In this document: positions 25,734 to 34,358 of the stretch, in pieces | Position numbering within the stretch: the first letter of the stretch is position 1 | Layout: the number at the start of each line of letters is the position of its first letter | NCBI GenBank assembly: GCA_003987725.1 | Contig: RXJH01000002.1 | Span: 286,461 to 350,460, forward strand | Reading direction: 5' to 3' | Origin: Hyphomicrobium sp. | GTDB taxonomy: Bacteria; Pseudomonadota; Alphaproteobacteria; Rhizobiales; Hyphomicrobiaceae | DNA length: 64,000 nucleotides | Made by a program: the position numbers and the translations under genes | Notes under the pieces: generated by a model | The model's input: only the letters and a program-made list of their open reading frames with translations | Database searches by the model: none | Told to the model about the DNA's origin: nothing

Positions 25734-28526
25734 TTAGAAGTCGATATTCACGCGAGCCGACCCGATGTGAGCCAAGTAATCCTGACGGACGTTGGCATCG
25801 TAGTTCAACTCGAAGGTCGAGTTCGGAGCGAACTGCGCTTGAATGCCTGCACCAAGAGCAGCTGTATCGCGACCGACATCCGGGCCAGCTGCGGTAAACG
25901 TGCCGCCTCCCGCAGCGAAGGCAGCGCCTACGACCTGAGCCGTATCCGCGAACTCGTGCAGCCAGGCTGCACGGCCTTCGACGACGGTATCCGCGGCAAT
26001 CGGAATAAGCGCTTTGATGCCCAGTGCCGAGACGAGCGAGTCATTGCTCTGGCTATTGATGCTCAAGGCCATTCCAGCATCGCTATCCTCGGTGTAGCCA
26101 TCCTGATGCAGGTTTGAATACGTGAGCGATGCGATCGGCGTGACGATTGCACCATCGAAGCGCATCGGCGCACCGAGTTCGACCGAGGCATTGAACTGAC
26201 GGCCGTCGTGGCTACCCTTTGCGTGATCCTCGAACGGCACCGTCAGGAAACGGTTCGTATCGTAGTTGTGCCAAGTGAAGCCCGTGCGGCCCGTCACGTA
26301 CCAGCCCGGGTTCTTGATCGAGCCGTAAGCCTCAACAAGATAGCTGTCGATGTCCGTGTTGTTCCGCGTCGTGTCACCATCGCCATTGATGCGGGTATTT
26401 GCATAACCACCCGCAACGCCGACCCGGACGCCCGGGGAAATCCAGTTGTCGTAACCGACTAGCGCGCCATAGAGACGGGCAGAATAGCCATCGACTTGGC
26501 TCCGCTCATCCTGGTTCATGCCGGCGCCGAATGCCTGGCCCCAGAGCGCCGCGCTCCGAGGTGCAACGAAATCGTTGTCGTCCTTGAGCCCTCCGAGATT
26601 CGACCGGTTCGGATCACTCTGCTTCATCCCGAGACCGTACGGCCCCGGCTTATATCCCGAACCCCCAGTCGCGCCGACGGACGCCAATCGGCCGTCGATA
26701 TGCTGGCCGATTGCGGAATTGAGCGTAATTGCCGCTTGTTGGGTCGCGAAGTTCGTTTCTGGCGCAAGCTGATTGCCGGCTTTTGCCACATCGGAGTCAT
26801 CCGCCAGCTGCTGCACTGCGCCGCCAAGCGCATCGAGAACCGGATCTGCGCCCGCTGCATCCATCAATGCATTGATAGCCGCTGCTCCTGGTCTGGATAT
26901 CCCCTCGATGTCGGACGCGTCCTTGACCTCGGCTCCGATGACGAGCGCGTTGCTCGAGTTCTTGACCGCTTCCCAGCTGACGAGTGCCGACCCTTCAACG
27001 TCCGGAAGAGCCGTACCGAAGAGGTTCGTCGCAACCGTGTACCATTCACCGCTCCTTACGGTGGCGTCGATGACCGGCGCGAGCGTCGTCGTACGGGCGA
27101 TCGACGACGTTCCGCCAGCACCGTTGACGATACCATCTGCAATTTTCAGCGTACCATCGATCAAAGCGATTGTGCCTGCGCCGGTTGCGGTATTGGCGCT
27201 CGCACCGCCGCCGCCGAACACATGGGGCATAATCGTAACTTGGCTATCCGGAACCGCAAACGAACCGACTGTTGTCGCCGCTTGTGTCGCGATGGTGAGA
27301 TTTCCGACATAGGTGCCGGCATTGTCGAATGTGAAGGACTTCGCACCCCACATGTTCAATGTGTAAGTGGTTGTACCGGAAGCAGCGCCCGTCGTTATCG
27401 TGGATGCTGAATTGCCATTGAATTCTTCGGCAGCAGGGTTACCCAGAGTCGTCGTGCCTGTGGTTGTCGCAGTGGCAAAGCAACCGGAAGCACCGATTGT
27501 ACAAGTCCGTCCCGTAACAACCTGCATGCGCTGGTCAACATCGATGTTGCCAGTCAGCGTCGCGCCCTTTTCGTTGACGAGCGTGTGTTCGCCGTTGCCA
27601 TAATAGATGTTGCCGTTGATCGTTCCACTGTTCGTGATTTCGGAATCAAGTTCACCGAACTGGCTATTGATGTTGAGACGAGCGTCGGTCTGAGCGCCGC
27701 CCGTTCCCAGGCCGTTCGAAAGTGCCCACCACCGCAACGCCTGACCGCCAACCGCAAGGATATCGCCGTTGATTGTTCCATTGTTCTCGATCGTAGCGGT
27801 CCGCACTTCGCCGCTATCCGATACAGCGGCAATCGCGATGCCTGCGCCACGCCCTGCCGTGTGCTGTATCGTTCCATCGTTTTGGAGTTCGAATTCTCCG
27901 GCGCGGCTGTAGATGCCGGCTGCCAGCTGGCCGGATGCAGAAATGGTTCCACTGTTATTGATCGTGAGGCCCTCAAGCTCCTCTTCCGAGAATATGCCCG
28001 CGGCGACCGATAGGTTGCCCCCGCTTGCCTGCAAAGAGGTTGCAGTGACAGTGGTCAGCGTCAGAGGTCCCCGCGTGACCGAAATATTGCCGGTATTATT
28101 GACGGTCATTTCTTCGGTGTCGCCGTTGCCGGCAATACCGTAGAGCTGACCGCGACCGAAGCTCGTGATCGCTATATTGCCCGAGTTATTGACGACATAT
28201 TCGCCCGCATCGTCGGCATTGATACCGATGATGTTGACCGCATTGAAGGTGTTGTTGTTGATAGTGATGTTGCCACTATTAGTAAGGCGTCCCACCTCGC
28301 CCAACGGCACAATCTCAATGCCTGTCGTCGCGGGAAGAGTGCCAGGCCCCACCGTGATGTTTGACGTGTTGGTACTGTTACCGTCACACACGAGTTGATT
28401 TGGCGCGCTGCCAGAAACGCAAACGGCCAGCGCCTGATGCGACACACCCATGCTGAGCGCAGCCGCAAGGGAGGCAAGTAGAAATTGTCCTGCGGGACGG
28501 CCAAAAACTTGGTTCGATGAAGACAT
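25734..28526 (-). CDS. Type V autotransporter (classical, beta-barrel C-terminus)
   Basis: 930-residue surface protein. A signal peptide (~1-35, ALA cleavage) is followed by a passenger of repeated Asn/Gly/Ser strands (NNSGNI, NNGTINGDI, NSGTINGNIYYG), the pattern of a right-handed beta-helix. The last ~280 residues form the autotransporter barrel (LWGQAFGAGMNQDERSQVDGYSARLYGALVGYDNWI to ARVNIDF), ending in the expected Phe. The ATG at 28526 fits GGGAGGGGGAG upstream; an open frame continues 63 codons further but would destroy the signal peptide. Likely an adhesin or surface structure; no enzymatic passenger domain is seen. Confidence 0.88.
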   Translation of the reverse strand: MSSSNQVFGRPAGQFLLASLAAALSMGVSHQALAVCVSGSAPNQLVCDGNSTNTSNITVGPGTLPATTGIEIVPLGEVGRLTNSGNITINNNTFNAVNIIGINADDAGEYVVNNSGNIAITSFGRGQLYGIAGNGDTEEMTVNNTGNISVTRGPLTLTTVTATSLQASGGNLSVAAGIFSEEELEGLTINNSGTISASGQLAAGIYSRAGEFELQNDGTIQHTAGRGAGIAIAAVSDSGEVRTATIENNGTINGDILAVGGQALRWWALSNGLGTGGAQTDARLNINSQFGELDSEITNSGTINGNIYYGNGEHTLVNEKGATLTGNIDVDQRMQVVTGRTCTIGASGCFATATTTGTTTLGNPAAEEFNGNSASTITTGAASGTTTYTLNMWGAKSFTFDNAGTYVGNLTIATQAATTVGSFAVPDSQVTIMPHVFGGGGASANTATGAGTIALIDGTLKIADGIVNGAGGTSSIARTTTLAPVIDATVRSGEWYTVATNLFGTALPDVEGSALVSWEAVKNSSNALVIGAEVKDASDIEGISRPGAAAINALMDAAGADPVLDALGGAVQQLADDSDVAKAGNQLAPETNFATQQAAITLNSAIGQHIDGRLASVGATGGSGYKPGPYGLGMKQSDPNRSNLGGLKDDNDFVAPRSAALWGQAFGAGMNQDERSQVDGYSARLYGALVGYDNWISPGVRVGVAGGYANTRINGDGDTTRNNTDIDSYLVEAYGSIKNPGWYVTGRTGFTWHNYDTNRFLTVPFEDHAKGSHDGRQFNASVELGAPMRFDGAIVTPIASLTYSNLHQDGYTEDSDAGMALSINSQSNDSLVSALGIKALIPIAADTVVEGRAAWLHEFADTAQVVGAAFAAGGGTFTAAGPDVGRDTAALGAGIQAQFAPNSTFELNYDANVRQDYLAHIGSARVNIDF

Positions 28527-29324
28527 GACTTCTCCCCCTCCCAAATCGTGTTTGGAAGTTTTCTTTTGATTATTTTCTTGAGCGGCTCGGGTACTTAGAA
28601 GCTGGCGCCAAGCTACAGACGCGAAGCGGGCGCTAAGCCTCCGTTCGCCGGATTGGGATAACGACGATCTTTCTGGAAACGCCATTTGGCGTCGGACACG
28701 CGAAAATTCACTCAAATCGCTCCCCTTCCCGGCATCAGGCGACTTTCCGAAATTTCCTTTCCGCTCATTCGCCGCGAAAAGGAGAAAGCCAACGGCTTTG
28801 CTTTCCTATCCCACTGTTATCGACGTGAGCATTGCTCGGAAATGGGAGTATTTCCTGCGCGAATTGCATACCGTCAAAATGCTAGCAACGTTGCAAAGCC
28901 GCCACAGACTGCCAATTTCCGCCTGCAACAGGCAATTCGCCCCAATTTGTTTACATTTGCGCCGGGCGATCGCAGCGGCCTTTCTTCCTTGTGGTTCCCG
29001 CTGCTCGGCCCGCACCCAAACAGTTCAATAAGCCTCACTCGGTGGCGACCGGCGTGCATACGCACCTTGTTTCGAGGGTCAACTATATCGTTTCGGCAGC
29101 GCCGATTATCGATTTCACGGAACAACGTCCTCCGAAAATACACGTCGCCGCAGCAGACAAACCTACTCTCGGCGGCCGGCGAATAAGGCACAGTCTGCGC
29201 GCTGAGTATTCTGTCGCATTTGGCAATTTTTCCTTCGGCAATCGATCCGAATGCCGAAGCGATGTCTCAATTCTCCGGCGCCAATTTCGAAACCGATAGT
29301 TCGCGCCAACCGCAGGGGTGCAAC
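28527..29324. other. Large divergent intergenic region
   Basis: Nearly 800 bases between the autotransporter and the chemoreceptor. Frames of up to 166 codons on the plus strand have no signal peptide, domain or Shine-Dalgarno sequence and change composition along their length, so I do not call them. It must contain both promoters. I see no strong hairpin, RNA gene or repeat. Confidence 0.45.
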
Positions 29325-31052
29325 ATGACTGAAGGCATGCACGGGAAGGCAACCGACTTATCGGATGGCGGATTGAGCGATCGGTTGTCGTTCATTCAGC
29401 TCGACGACGAACGCTGCGAAAGCATTCGAAAAATCAAATTGCTTATCGATCGTGAACTGCCCGTGGCCCTAGGCATGTTCTACGAGACCATTCGCAAGAC
29501 TCCGGAAACGCGAAAATTCTTCAAGAATGAAGCCCACATGACCGCGGCGAAGGGGGCGCAGATCAGTCATTGGGAGTCGATCAGCAACGCAAAATTCGAT
29601 GCGCGCTACGTCTCCAACGTTCGCAGGGTCGGCCAAACGCATGCACGCATAGGCCTGGAACCGCGATGGTACATCGGCGGCTACGCGATCGTCGTCGAGC
29701 ATCTCATTCGCGCTGTTGTGAATGAGATGTGGCCGTCCGGCTATTCACTGTCTCGCAGCAAGACCAAAGCGGCGGACGTCGGGCTGTGCCTCGGATCGCT
29801 CGTCAAGGCGATGATGCTTGATATCGACTTCTCGATCTCGGTTTATGCCGAGGCCGCAGAGGAAACGCGGCGGAAGTTTGAAGCAGACGCCGAAGCCGAA
29901 CGCATTCGCTCCGAGGCCACGAGACGCGAAGCCGAGCGCAAGGCCGAAGAAGAGGCGATTGGCCGAGAGCGGGCAATTGTTTCAAATTCCATCGGCGCGG
30001 CCGTCGCCAAGCTCGCTGCGAAAGACCTTTCCTTCCGCCTGACCGACAAACTTCCAGATGCCTATACAGAGTTGCAGAAGCAGTTCAATATGGCTCTCGA
30101 GCAGTTCGACGAAACGCTCCAACATGTCGTCGCTGGCTCGGAGAAAATGACGACGGGCACTGCCGAAATTGCCGCTTCAGCGGATGACTTATCGCGTCGC
30201 ACGGAGCAGCAGGCGGCAAGTCTCGAAGAAACAGCCGCAGCTCTCGAAGAGATAACAGCGACCGTTAAGAAGTCTTCCGAAGGCGCAGCTCACGCGAGAG
30301 ACGCGGTCGCCTCCGCAAAGAACGCAGCCGAATCGAGCCGCGAAGTCGTGCGGCAGGCCGTCGACGCCATGTCCAACATCGAGAAATCATCGACGCACAT
30401 CGGACAGATCATCGGCGTTATCGACGAGATCGCGTTCCAGACAAATCTTCTCGCACTCAATGCCGGCGTCGAGGCCGCACGTGCGGGAGACGCGGGTCGA
30501 GGATTTGCAGTAGTCGCCTCGGAAGTACGGGCTCTCGCGCAGCGGTCGGCAGAGGCCGCCAAAGAAATCAAGACACTGATTTCGACGTCAACGGCGCAGG
30601 TCGAGCAGGGCGCGCGTTACGTCTCCGAAAGCGGCAAAACGCTCGAGCAAATCATCTCGCATGTTGTTGGAATCAATCAGATGATTGCGGAGATCGCGAA
30701 CGCATCGGAAGAACAAGCGAGCGGGCTGCAGCAAATCAATACGGCGATCAACAGCATGGATCAGACGACGCAGCAGAATGCGTCAATGGTCGAGGAGACG
30801 ACAGCGGCTTGCCACTCGCTGACCGAAGAAATGCGCCGGCTTTCGGAGCTCATGGGTCAGTTCAAGGTCAACCAGAACACGTCGGTCGCGGCCCTACGGC
30901 AAGCCTCGGCACAGATGGCCGCCGGGCGAAACGCTCAAAGACCTGCTTCCACACTGAGAAGGGAAGGAGTGATGTCGGCGCGCGGGATGGCTTCATCATC
31001 GAATAGGCAGTCCGCCGTTCGCAAACCTGACGAGGGCTGGGAAGAGTTCTGA
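29325..31052 (+). CDS. Globin-coupled soluble chemoreceptor (HemAT-like methyl-accepting protein)
   Basis: Cytoplasmic oxygen or heme-ligand sensor feeding the chemotaxis pathway. Residues ~20-190 form a sensor globin with the family segment GQTHARIGLEPRWYIGGY, where His106 is the expected proximal heme ligand. An Ala/Glu-rich helix (~195-235) leads to the methyl-accepting signalling domain with the hairpin tip DEIAFQTNLLALNAGVEAARAG. No membrane helix is present. The protein ends in GWEEF, matching the W-x-x-F pentapeptide that tethers CheR/CheB. The ATG at 29325 is chosen because AGGGG lies 6 bases upstream; two earlier in-frame starts lack one. cheW follows 65 bases later. Confidence 0.93.
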   Translation: MTEGMHGKATDLSDGGLSDRLSFIQLDDERCESIRKIKLLIDRELPVALGMFYETIRKTPETRKFFKNEAHMTAAKGAQISHWESISNAKFDARYVSNVRRVGQTHARIGLEPRWYIGGYAIVVEHLIRAVVNEMWPSGYSLSRSKTKAADVGLCLGSLVKAMMLDIDFSISVYAEAAEETRRKFEADAEAERIRSEATRREAERKAEEEAIGRERAIVSNSIGAAVAKLAAKDLSFRLTDKLPDAYTELQKQFNMALEQFDETLQHVVAGSEKMTTGTAEIAASADDLSRRTEQQAASLEETAAALEEITATVKKSSEGAAHARDAVASAKNAAESSREVVRQAVDAMSNIEKSSTHIGQIIGVIDEIAFQTNLLALNAGVEAARAGDAGRGFAVVASEVRALAQRSAEAAKEIKTLISTSTAQVEQGARYVSESGKTLEQIISHVVGINQMIAEIANASEEQASGLQQINTAINSMDQTTQQNASMVEETTAACHSLTEEMRRLSELMGQFKVNQNTSVAALRQASAQMAAGRNAQRPASTLRREGVMSARGMASSSNRQSAVRKPDEGWEEF

Positions 31053-31117
31053 TAAGCTCCGCACCGGCAAATCGCATTGCGCACATCTGAACTCTAGGCT
31101 GAACGCTGGTGACAAGA

Positions 31118-31564
31118 ATGTCTGAAGGAACTTTAGAGGTTCTCGCCTTCCGGACCGGTAATCAGGATTTCGGTGTCGAAGTGGTTTCGGTACGCGAGAT
31201 CCGGGGTTGGACCCCGGCCACCCCGTTGCCGCACGCGCCGGATTTTCTGCGCGGGGTAATCAATCTTCGCGGCATCGTTCTGCCGATCGTCGATCTTGCG
31301 GTTCGGCTCGGGTTTCCTCAATCCGAGCCCACAGCACGACATGCGATCATCGTCACGCAATTGAAAGAACAAATTGTCGGGCTGCTCGTCGATGGCGTTT
31401 CCGACATCTTGACGATCGAATTGGAAAAAATTCAGCCGACGCCCGATTTGGCTTCCAATCTTGCACGATCCTACGTGCGGGGTGTCATCCCAATCGAGGG
31501 CCGGATGATAGGCCTCCTTGACCTCGGTGCCGTGCTGCCATCTTTCAATCAGCACGCCGCATAA
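31118..31564 (+). CDS. cheW: Chemotaxis coupling protein CheW
   Basis: Adaptor that links chemoreceptors to the CheA kinase. 148 residues, of usual CheW length, with typical motifs: LAFRTGNQDFGVEVVSVREI, PLPHAPDFLRGVINLRGIVLPIVDL, VDGVSDIL, and RGVIPIEGRMIGLLDL near the end. The ATG at 31118 is preferred over a GTG at 31109. Position directly after the globin-coupled receptor suggests a dedicated pair; CheA and the rest of the pathway are not in the window. Confidence 0.95.
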   Translation: MSEGTLEVLAFRTGNQDFGVEVVSVREIRGWTPATPLPHAPDFLRGVINLRGIVLPIVDLAVRLGFPQSEPTARHAIIVTQLKEQIVGLLVDGVSDILTIELEKIQPTPDLASNLARSYVRGVIPIEGRMIGLLDLGAVLPSFNQHAA

Positions 31565-31600
31565 ATTCCGGATCGAGGCGGCCCAGCTCGGCCGGTTCGT

Positions 31601-33424
31601 TCATTGCAGCGAGAGAGCTGGAAAGGGCTTCGGAGTGCCCGAAGGGTCTCCGCAATAATGCCAGCACTCGCTGTTTTTTCCCCATTTCAAGCCCGGCAAG
31701 GACCGGAGAGACGCGATGGGTGTCGCCGCTCCGAAATAGAATCCTTGCGCCTCTCGGCAGCCATGCTTGACCAGGAAATCCATCTGATAGCCGCTCTCGA
31801 CCCCCTCTGCGATGACCTCTAAATTCAGGGTTGTCGCGAGCCCTATAATTGCGGCGGCAATCGCCTGCGTCGCGCCACCGGCCTCCAGCTCGGCAACGAA
31901 GCTGCGGTCGATCTTGAGCTTATCGATCGGCAGTTTCTGCAAGTACGAAAGCGATGAGTATCCGGTCCCGAAATCGTCGACCGCCAAGCGCACACCCAAT
32001 GCCTTGATGGCATCGAGCAATGTCACAGGGGCCTTGCCCTGGCCCATCAAGGTGCCTTCGGTGATTTCGAACTCGAGGCATGCAGGGTTCAGATCGCATT
32101 CCTTCAGAATGCGCCCAAGCACATCGACGAAACCCGCGTGATGCAGCTGCTGCGCAGAGACGTTCACCGCCATCGTCGATATCTGCGCACCATTGGCGAG
32201 AAGCCATTTCATGTCGCGGCAGGCGGTGCGAAGGACCCATTCGCCGAGCGGCACTATAAGCCCTGTCTCTTCCGCTACCGGGATGAATTCCCCCGGCAAC
32301 ACGAAATTGTTGTTCGCTGTCTTCCACCGGATGAGGGCCTCAAAGCCCGTCACCCTCCCCTCTGGAATCGAGACCAACGGCTGATAGTGGAGAACAAACT
32401 CATCGCGCTCGAGGGCACGTCGCAGATGAAGATCAACCGAGAGCCGCGTGTTTGCTGCCTGAGTGAGACCGGTTGAGAAGAACCGGTATGTTCCCTTCCC
32501 GGCAGCCTTTGCGTGATAGAGAGCAGCATCAGCGTATTGAATGAGTGACGTCGAGTCGGAGCCGTCCTCGGGAAAAAGACTAATTCCCGCGCTCGCGCCC
32601 AAGCAAACCTGCTGCCCATCGGAAAGAATGTAGGGTTGAGAAAGCTGGCCGAGAATACGATCGGCAAGAATAATAGCTGAAGCACGGTTGGCATTCTCGC
32701 AGACCACAACGAATTCATCACCGCCGAAGCGGGCGACCATGTCGGACGCGCGAACGCACGACCTTAACCTGTCCGCCGCCCAAACCAAAACTTCGTCGCC
32801 CGCACCATGACCGAGACTGTCGTTGACGAGTTTGAACCGGTCGAGATCGACAAATATGACGGCGCCCATTGCTTGATTGCTGCCGGAGCCCGCTAATACT
32901 GAGTCAAGCCGGGACGAAAGAAACCTCCGATTGGGAAGGCCCGTAAGATCGTCATGATGAGCGCGATGTTCGAGTTCGCGCTCCGATGCCTTGAGCATCG
33001 TAAGATCGGCGCTGCTTCCGACGTAATGCGTCAGCTGGCCATTCTCGGAATGGACGCTGCTGATCGTCACAAGGGCAGGATAAAGTTCTCCGCCTTGCCT
33101 TTTGTTCCAGACTTCTCCCTGCCAATAGCCGTTCGCCCGGATACCGTCCCACATCGCATCATAAAAGTCTGTCGAGTGGACGCCGGACTGAAGAACGCGC
33201 ATGTTCTTGCCCGAGATTTCATCGATAGAATAGCCGGTGATCCGCGAGAACGCGGCATTGGCCGTGATGATGGTGCCGCCAGCGTCCGTTATAACAACCG
33301 CCTCTTGTGTGCAAGAAAGGATGGTCAGGGCGAGGCCTTGATCGATCGTCAGCGCTTTGTTTCGCGGTTGCAATGCGGAGTGGGGGTTGTCCTGATCGTG
33401 CTCTGCGCTTGGCTTGATGCTCAT
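31601..33424 (-). CDS. PAS-GGDEF-EAL bifunctional cyclic-di-GMP protein
   Basis: 607-residue cytoplasmic protein that could both make and break cyclic di-GMP. An N-terminal PAS domain (~30-145) is followed by a GGDEF domain with an intact active site (FGGDEFVVV, ~233-240) and an inhibitory I-site RASD five residues earlier. The EAL domain has its signature intact (FEALIRW, ~361), plus DFGTGYSSLSYL and ITEGTLM. No membrane helix is seen, so the PAS domain senses a cytoplasmic signal. Which activity dominates cannot be told. Divergent from the MarR-type regulator. Confidence 0.93.
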   Translation of the reverse strand: MSIKPSAEHDQDNPHSALQPRNKALTIDQGLALTILSCTQEAVVITDAGGTIITANAAFSRITGYSIDEISGKNMRVLQSGVHSTDFYDAMWDGIRANGYWQGEVWNKRQGGELYPALVTISSVHSENGQLTHYVGSSADLTMLKASERELEHRAHHDDLTGLPNRRFLSSRLDSVLAGSGSNQAMGAVIFVDLDRFKLVNDSLGHGAGDEVLVWAADRLRSCVRASDMVARFGGDEFVVVCENANRASAIILADRILGQLSQPYILSDGQQVCLGASAGISLFPEDGSDSTSLIQYADAALYHAKAAGKGTYRFFSTGLTQAANTRLSVDLHLRRALERDEFVLHYQPLVSIPEGRVTGFEALIRWKTANNNFVLPGEFIPVAEETGLIVPLGEWVLRTACRDMKWLLANGAQISTMAVNVSAQQLHHAGFVDVLGRILKECDLNPACLEFEITEGTLMGQGKAPVTLLDAIKALGVRLAVDDFGTGYSSLSYLQKLPIDKLKIDRSFVAELEAGGATQAIAAAIIGLATTLNLEVIAEGVESGYQMDFLVKHGCREAQGFYFGAATPIASLRSLPGLKWGKNSECWHYCGDPSGTPKPFPALSLQ

Positions 33425-33677
33425 TTGGCAGTTCTCGTTCGGAATTTATTATTTTGAGCAGTGTGCGAGTAGGACAATGAAGCAAACGCTAAATTGATGG
33501 GCATTTTGTCCCGACACTATCGCTTGGCCGGACAGATTGAATCGTTCCAGAAATCGATACTTGCGATACGAAACTAATCTCTATCGCTTCGCTACTTCCG
33601 GCGATATTTTCCCCTGAAAACAATTTGTTGGCTTGCCCATATCCGATACGGGTAGGAGTCTACTCTACGGGGGTTGA

Positions 33678-34289
33678 ATGGTTGCGAAAGAAGTTGTCGA
33701 CGTACTCTTGCAGTTGAGCCGCACGCTACTAGCGGAAAATGACGGAGATCGACTTACACCGGCACAATGGATTGCTCTTCGTTATTTTTCGCGGGCAAAT
33801 GAGTATAGCCGAACGCTCTCGGGACTAGCGCAATATCAGGCGACGACTGCGGGCACAGCTTCCCAGACGATCAAAAGCCTCGAACACGCTGGATTTCTCG
33901 AACGCGATATCTCTGCACGAGATGCGCGAAGCTCGGTTTTCACGATTACGGATGCCGGCCGTGGGATCATGGAGGATGATCCGCTCGCGCACCTGTCGGC
34001 GGAAGTCGAGGACCTCAACAACGTCGAGCTTCTGCAATTTCGTGACGTTTTGCGCTATCTGTGCGCGAATATCGGAGGCGATCAGCCGCGAAATCCATTC
34101 GGGACATGCCGCGATTGCGCATTTCTCTTGACGCGGCGCGCGAGAAGCGGCGGACCACCCGGAGAAAGCAAATATCTCTGCAAGCTCCTGAACCTCTTCC
34201 TACTGGAGGCTGAGCTCGATTGCCTTTGCAGGAATTTTCAGGCGGCGCAACAGTTGCAGAAGCCTCGCCGGCGAGACCCGATTACTTGA
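33678..34289 (+). CDS. MarR-type transcriptional regulator with Cys-rich C-terminus
   Basis: 203-residue DNA-binding protein with a winged helix-turn-helix (~28-100). LSGLAQYQATTAGTASQTIKSLEHAGFLER is the recognition region, and RDARSSVFTITDAGR is the wing with the family's conserved D-x-R. The unusual part is the C-terminal ~75 residues with six cysteines (129, 144, 147, 168, 182, 184), including C-x2-C and C-x-C pairs. This suggests redox or metal sensing, but that is inference. GGGGG lies 4 bases before the ATG. The gene is convergent with the AAA+ gene; its own divergent partner is the cyclic-di-GMP protein. Confidence 0.85.
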   Translation: MVAKEVVDVLLQLSRTLLAENDGDRLTPAQWIALRYFSRANEYSRTLSGLAQYQATTAGTASQTIKSLEHAGFLERDISARDARSSVFTITDAGRGIMEDDPLAHLSAEVEDLNNVELLQFRDVLRYLCANIGGDQPRNPFGTCRDCAFLLTRRARSGGPPGESKYLCKLLNLFLLEAELDCLCRNFQAAQQLQKPRRRDPIT

Positions 34290-34358
34290 CCCCAGCGCCT
34301 CAGGCATCTTGAGCCATCGAAAAAACCGAACGGGCACTTCTCAGCTCAATAAACGCGC

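Noticed and set aside
26496..27410. 304-codon plus-strand frame opposite the autotransporter
   Set aside because: The minus-strand frame has signal peptide, passenger repeats and barrel; the opposite frame has no recognisable features.
28686..29186. 166-codon plus-strand frame in the large intergenic gap
   Set aside because: No ribosome binding site, signal peptide or domain; sequence is compositionally uneven.
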